7,775 nt of DNA from an uncultured Pedobacter sp. (GTDB taxonomy: Bacteria; Bacteroidota; Bacteroidia; Sphingobacteriales; Sphingobacteriaceae). Positions 6,747 through 7,775 of this stretch are shown here, in pieces; position 1 is the stretch's first letter, and each line of letters opens with the position of its first letter. Location: positions 1 through 7,775 of the forward strand of contig CAMLDJ010000263.1 in assembly GCA_946478755.1 (NCBI GenBank), written 5' to 3'. The notes beneath the pieces are model-generated. The model was given only the letters and a program-made list of their open reading frames with translations. It was not told the origin of the DNA and searched no databases. A program made the translations under genes and the position numbers.

Positions 6747-7451
6747 CTATTTAAAAAAAACACTAAACATTAGAAACAGGGATTTAAGGCCCTTTTTATT
6801 TTGAGGCTTTGATTTGAGTACCAGCCTTTGCTTAATGCGCATGAAACGCTCATAAAGCTTAGGTTTTTTATGCAGTTCCTCGGCAAATTTCTTGGCCACC
6901 TCATGCTTTTGCTCTACCGGATCATACAGCATAGCTGTACACATGCAGTTTTTACGTTCCTTCATTTTTAAAATATCGAAGTTCACGCAACTCTGACAAC
7001 CCTTCCAGAACTCTTCATCCTGGGTAAGTTCGGAATAAGTAACCGGCTCGTAACCCAGATCAGAATTGATCTTCATTACAGCAAGCCCCGTGGTTAAACC
7101 AAATATCTTAGCTTTAGGGTACTTCTGTCTTGAAAGTTCAAAGATCTTTTCTTTAATGGCATGTGCCAACCCTGCTTTACGGTATTTCGGACTAACGATG
7201 AGACCTGAATTGGCCACAAACTGCCCATGTGTCCAGGTTTCTATATAACAGAATCCTGCCCATGAACCATCTTTATGAAAGGCAATAACGGCTTTACCGT
7301 CGGCCATTTTCCCTGCCACGTACTCGGGAGAGCGCTTAGCGATCCCCGTACCTCGCGCTTTCGCAGATTCGGCCATTTCCTCGCAAATTTCTTCTGCAAA
7401 GACACGATGTTCAGGAAGTGCAACCTGCACTATAAAATCGTTTATATTCAT
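6747..7451 (-). CDS. GNAT-family N-acyltransferase, candidate acyl-glutamate synthase (first arginine step)
   Basis: This is a GNAT-fold acyltransferase of 234 aa and the first enzyme gene of the operon. Motif A with the acyl-CoA pyrophosphate-binding pattern R-x-x-G-x-A is seen at SPKYRKAGLA (87-96), preceded by the strand NSGLIV (81-86). The GLTTGLAVMKINSDLGYEPV region (118-137) resembles the C-terminal half of the GNAT core. A C-terminal extension from about 145 carries four closely placed Cys residues in GCQSC (C152, C155) and NCMC (C169, C171), followed by a basic Lys/Arg-rich tail. No amino acid kinase domain is present, so it is neither classical ArgA nor ArgJ. As no other enzyme here could make N-acylglutamate, I infer it is the N-acetyl- or N-succinylglutamate synthase. 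GNAT genes in Bacteroidota arginine clusters have been proposed for this role. The last residues (SLFLMFSVFFK) come from an AT-rich end with an eight-T run and may not be conserved. Confidence 0.8.
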   Translation of the reverse strand: MNINDFIVQVALPEHRVFAEEICEEMAESAKARGTGIAKRSPEYVAGKMADGKAVIAFHKDGSWAGFCYIETWTHGQFVANSGLIVSPKYRKAGLAHAIKEKIFELSRQKYPKAKIFGLTTGLAVMKINSDLGYEPVTYSELTQDEEFWKGCQSCVNFDILKMKERKNCMCTAMLYDPVEQKHEVAKKFAEELHKKPKLYERFMRIKQRLVLKSKPQNKKGLKSLFLMFSVFFK

Positions 7452-7498
7452 TATAATGATAACGAAAAAATATAAATGTTCTGATTAATTGTTTTTTG

Positions 7499-7512
7499 AG
7501 AGGCAATCCTCT
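7499..7512 (-). repeat. Leader stem-loop 3
   Basis: A perfect 5-bp stem agagg-caat-cctct lies 48 bases upstream of the GNAT start codon. On the transcribed strand it is followed by an A-tract rather than a U-tract, so it is not a terminator. Its arm is complementary to part of stem-loop 2, which makes the two folds mutually exclusive with a longer-range pairing. Confidence 0.4.
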
Positions 7513-7516
7513 GTGG

Positions 7517-7544
7517 AAATGCGCTGAGCAATGCTCAGAGATTT
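7517..7544 (-). repeat. Leader stem-loop 2
   Basis: A perfect 6-bp stem ctgagc-aat-gctcag (7524-7538) is flanked, after a short internal loop, by four further pairs aaat (7517-7520) and attt (7541-7544). It sits 3 bases downstream of the stop of the possible leader ORF. Part of its arm (cagagatt, 7536-7543) can instead pair with aatcctctg (7505-7513) in the neighbouring hairpin. Confidence 0.45.
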
Positions 7545-7546
7545 AC

Positions 7547-7681
7547 TCAAATGCGCGGCGTATAATTTTGCCGGTTTGTTGTCACAAAAAATATGGGTCG
7601 CAAGCGCTCAATAAACAAACTTCTGGAAGCAATATTCTTTGCTTCTACAATAGAAAGTTTATGTGTTATGTGCTTGATCAT
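7547..7681 (-). CDS. Possible 44-aa leader ORF (hypothetical)
   Basis: An ATG at 7681 opens a 44-codon frame ending at TGA 7549-7547, 95 bp before the GNAT start. It begins about 30 nt after the predicted transcription start. The peptide starts MIKHITHKLSIVEAKN and has five Arg codons (AGA, CGC, CGA, CGG, CGC), all in its second half and the last one two codons before the stop. I recognise no domain, and there is no signal peptide or membrane segment. The Arg codons are not consecutive, unlike in classical attenuator peptides. It may be an arginine-sensing leader peptide or a chance frame. Translation is not shown. Confidence 0.25.
   Translation of the reverse strand: MIKHITHKLSIVEAKNIASRSLFIERLRPIFFVTTNRQNYTPRI
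7617..7660 (-). repeat. Stem-loop in the operon leader (two-part stem)
   Basis: The inner stem is perfect: gaagcaa (7626-7632) pairs with ttgcttc (7639-7645) around a 6-nt loop. The outer stem pairs aaacttct (7617-7624) with agaaagttt (7652-7660), leaving one bulged base, with a 6/1 internal loop between the two parts. This gives about 15 base pairs in 44 nt, the strongest fold in the leader. No T-tract follows on either strand, so it is not an intrinsic terminator. It lies within the possible 44-codon ORF. Confidence 0.5.
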
Positions 7682-7718
7682 TTTCTGTGTATAATAATTA
7701 TTTGAATGAGTTGAGGCG

Positions 7719-7749
7719 CAAAGGTTTAAATAAATATTGAGTTGTGCAA
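7719..7749 (-). promoter_or_regulatory. Possible Bacteroidota-type sigma-A promoter for the arginine operon
   Basis: Read on the minus strand, a TTG element (7749-7747) is followed after 20 bp by AACCTTTG (7726-7719). The phylum's consensus is TTTG/TTG at -33 and TAnnTTTG at -7 with about 17-23 bp between them. The -7 element differs at its first T only, and the spacing fits. Transcription would start near 7712 and run leftward into the leader. It is the best match I found upstream of the GNAT gene. The identification is by eye. Confidence 0.4.
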
Positions 7750-7775
7750 TACGTTTTTAATTTTTTTACATTTTT

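Larger units (their letters stand above)
7452..7718 (-). promoter_or_regulatory. Long 5' leader of the arginine operon
   Basis: About 260 bases lie between the possible promoter and the ATG of the GNAT gene, far longer than a plain untranslated region needs to be. The stretch is AT-rich and holds no gene that I recognise. It contains a 44-codon reading frame (7681-7547) and, after its stop, two stem-loops with a competing alternative pairing. A larger stem-loop lies inside the frame. A 12-bp palindrome, TCATTATAATGA (7448-7459), covers the GNAT start codon. This arrangement would suit an arginine-responsive leader acting by attenuation or on translation, or repressor binding, but none of this is proven by the sequence. 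There is no hairpin directly followed by a U-tract on the transcribed strand. Confidence 0.4.

Noticed and set aside
6776..6803. Possible plus-strand terminator (gggatttaaggccc followed by T-rich sequence)
   Set aside because: Only three base pairs can form, it lies within the GNAT coding sequence, and there is no plus-strand gene for it to serve.
7496..7705. 69-codon plus-strand frame in the leader
   Set aside because: It has no recognisable motif, is rich in Cys and Ile as expected from random AT-rich sequence, and shows no start context. It runs antisense to the inferred operon leader.

Overview
The window is one co-directional minus-strand arginine-biosynthesis operon, cut off at its left edge. 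It most likely comes from a Bacteroidota genome of Pedobacter/Sphingobacteriaceae type. Four things point there: the SLRTR-type acyl-ornithine carbamoyltransferase in place of ornithine carbamoyltransferase, the divergent Bacteroidota forms of ArgG, ArgB, ArgD and ProC, A-rich translation starts with little Shine-Dalgarno signal, and a TTG/AnnTTTG-like promoter. Base composition is in the mid-40s % GC by eye. The taxon is judged from remembered family features, not from a search.

Layout in transcription order (right to left). 7775-7452 is an AT-rich leader with a possible promoter, a possible 44-codon ORF with five Arg codons, and several stem-loops. Then come a GNAT-family acyltransferase (7451-6747, proposed acyl-glutamate synthase), argG (6682-5489), argC (5505-4528), argD (4433-3300), the acyl-ornithine carbamoyltransferase argF' (3303-2341), argB (2339-1551), proC (1548-730) and the first 242 codons of an ArgE-type M20 deacylase (728 to beyond position 1). 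From argD onward the genes overlap by 4 bp or lie 1-2 bp apart, which suggests one transcript with translational coupling. There is no argH, argJ or classical argA in view.

Together the enzymes form an N-acylated route: glutamate is acylated (GNAT), phosphorylated (ArgB), reduced (ArgC), transaminated (ArgD) and carbamoylated while still acylated (ArgF'). The acyl-citrulline is then deacylated (ArgE) and joined to aspartate (ArgG). The carbamoyltransferase has Val at position 90. That is the position reported to switch acetyl- versus succinyl-ornithine specificity, and Val there favours succinyl. The main inference from the window is therefore a probable N-succinyl arginine pathway whose first step is carried out by an unusual GNAT with a Cys-rich C-terminal segment. 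ProC adds a proline branch, or an uncharacterised role, inside the operon.

I see no mobile elements, CRISPR arrays, tRNAs, rRNAs or convincing rho-independent terminators.
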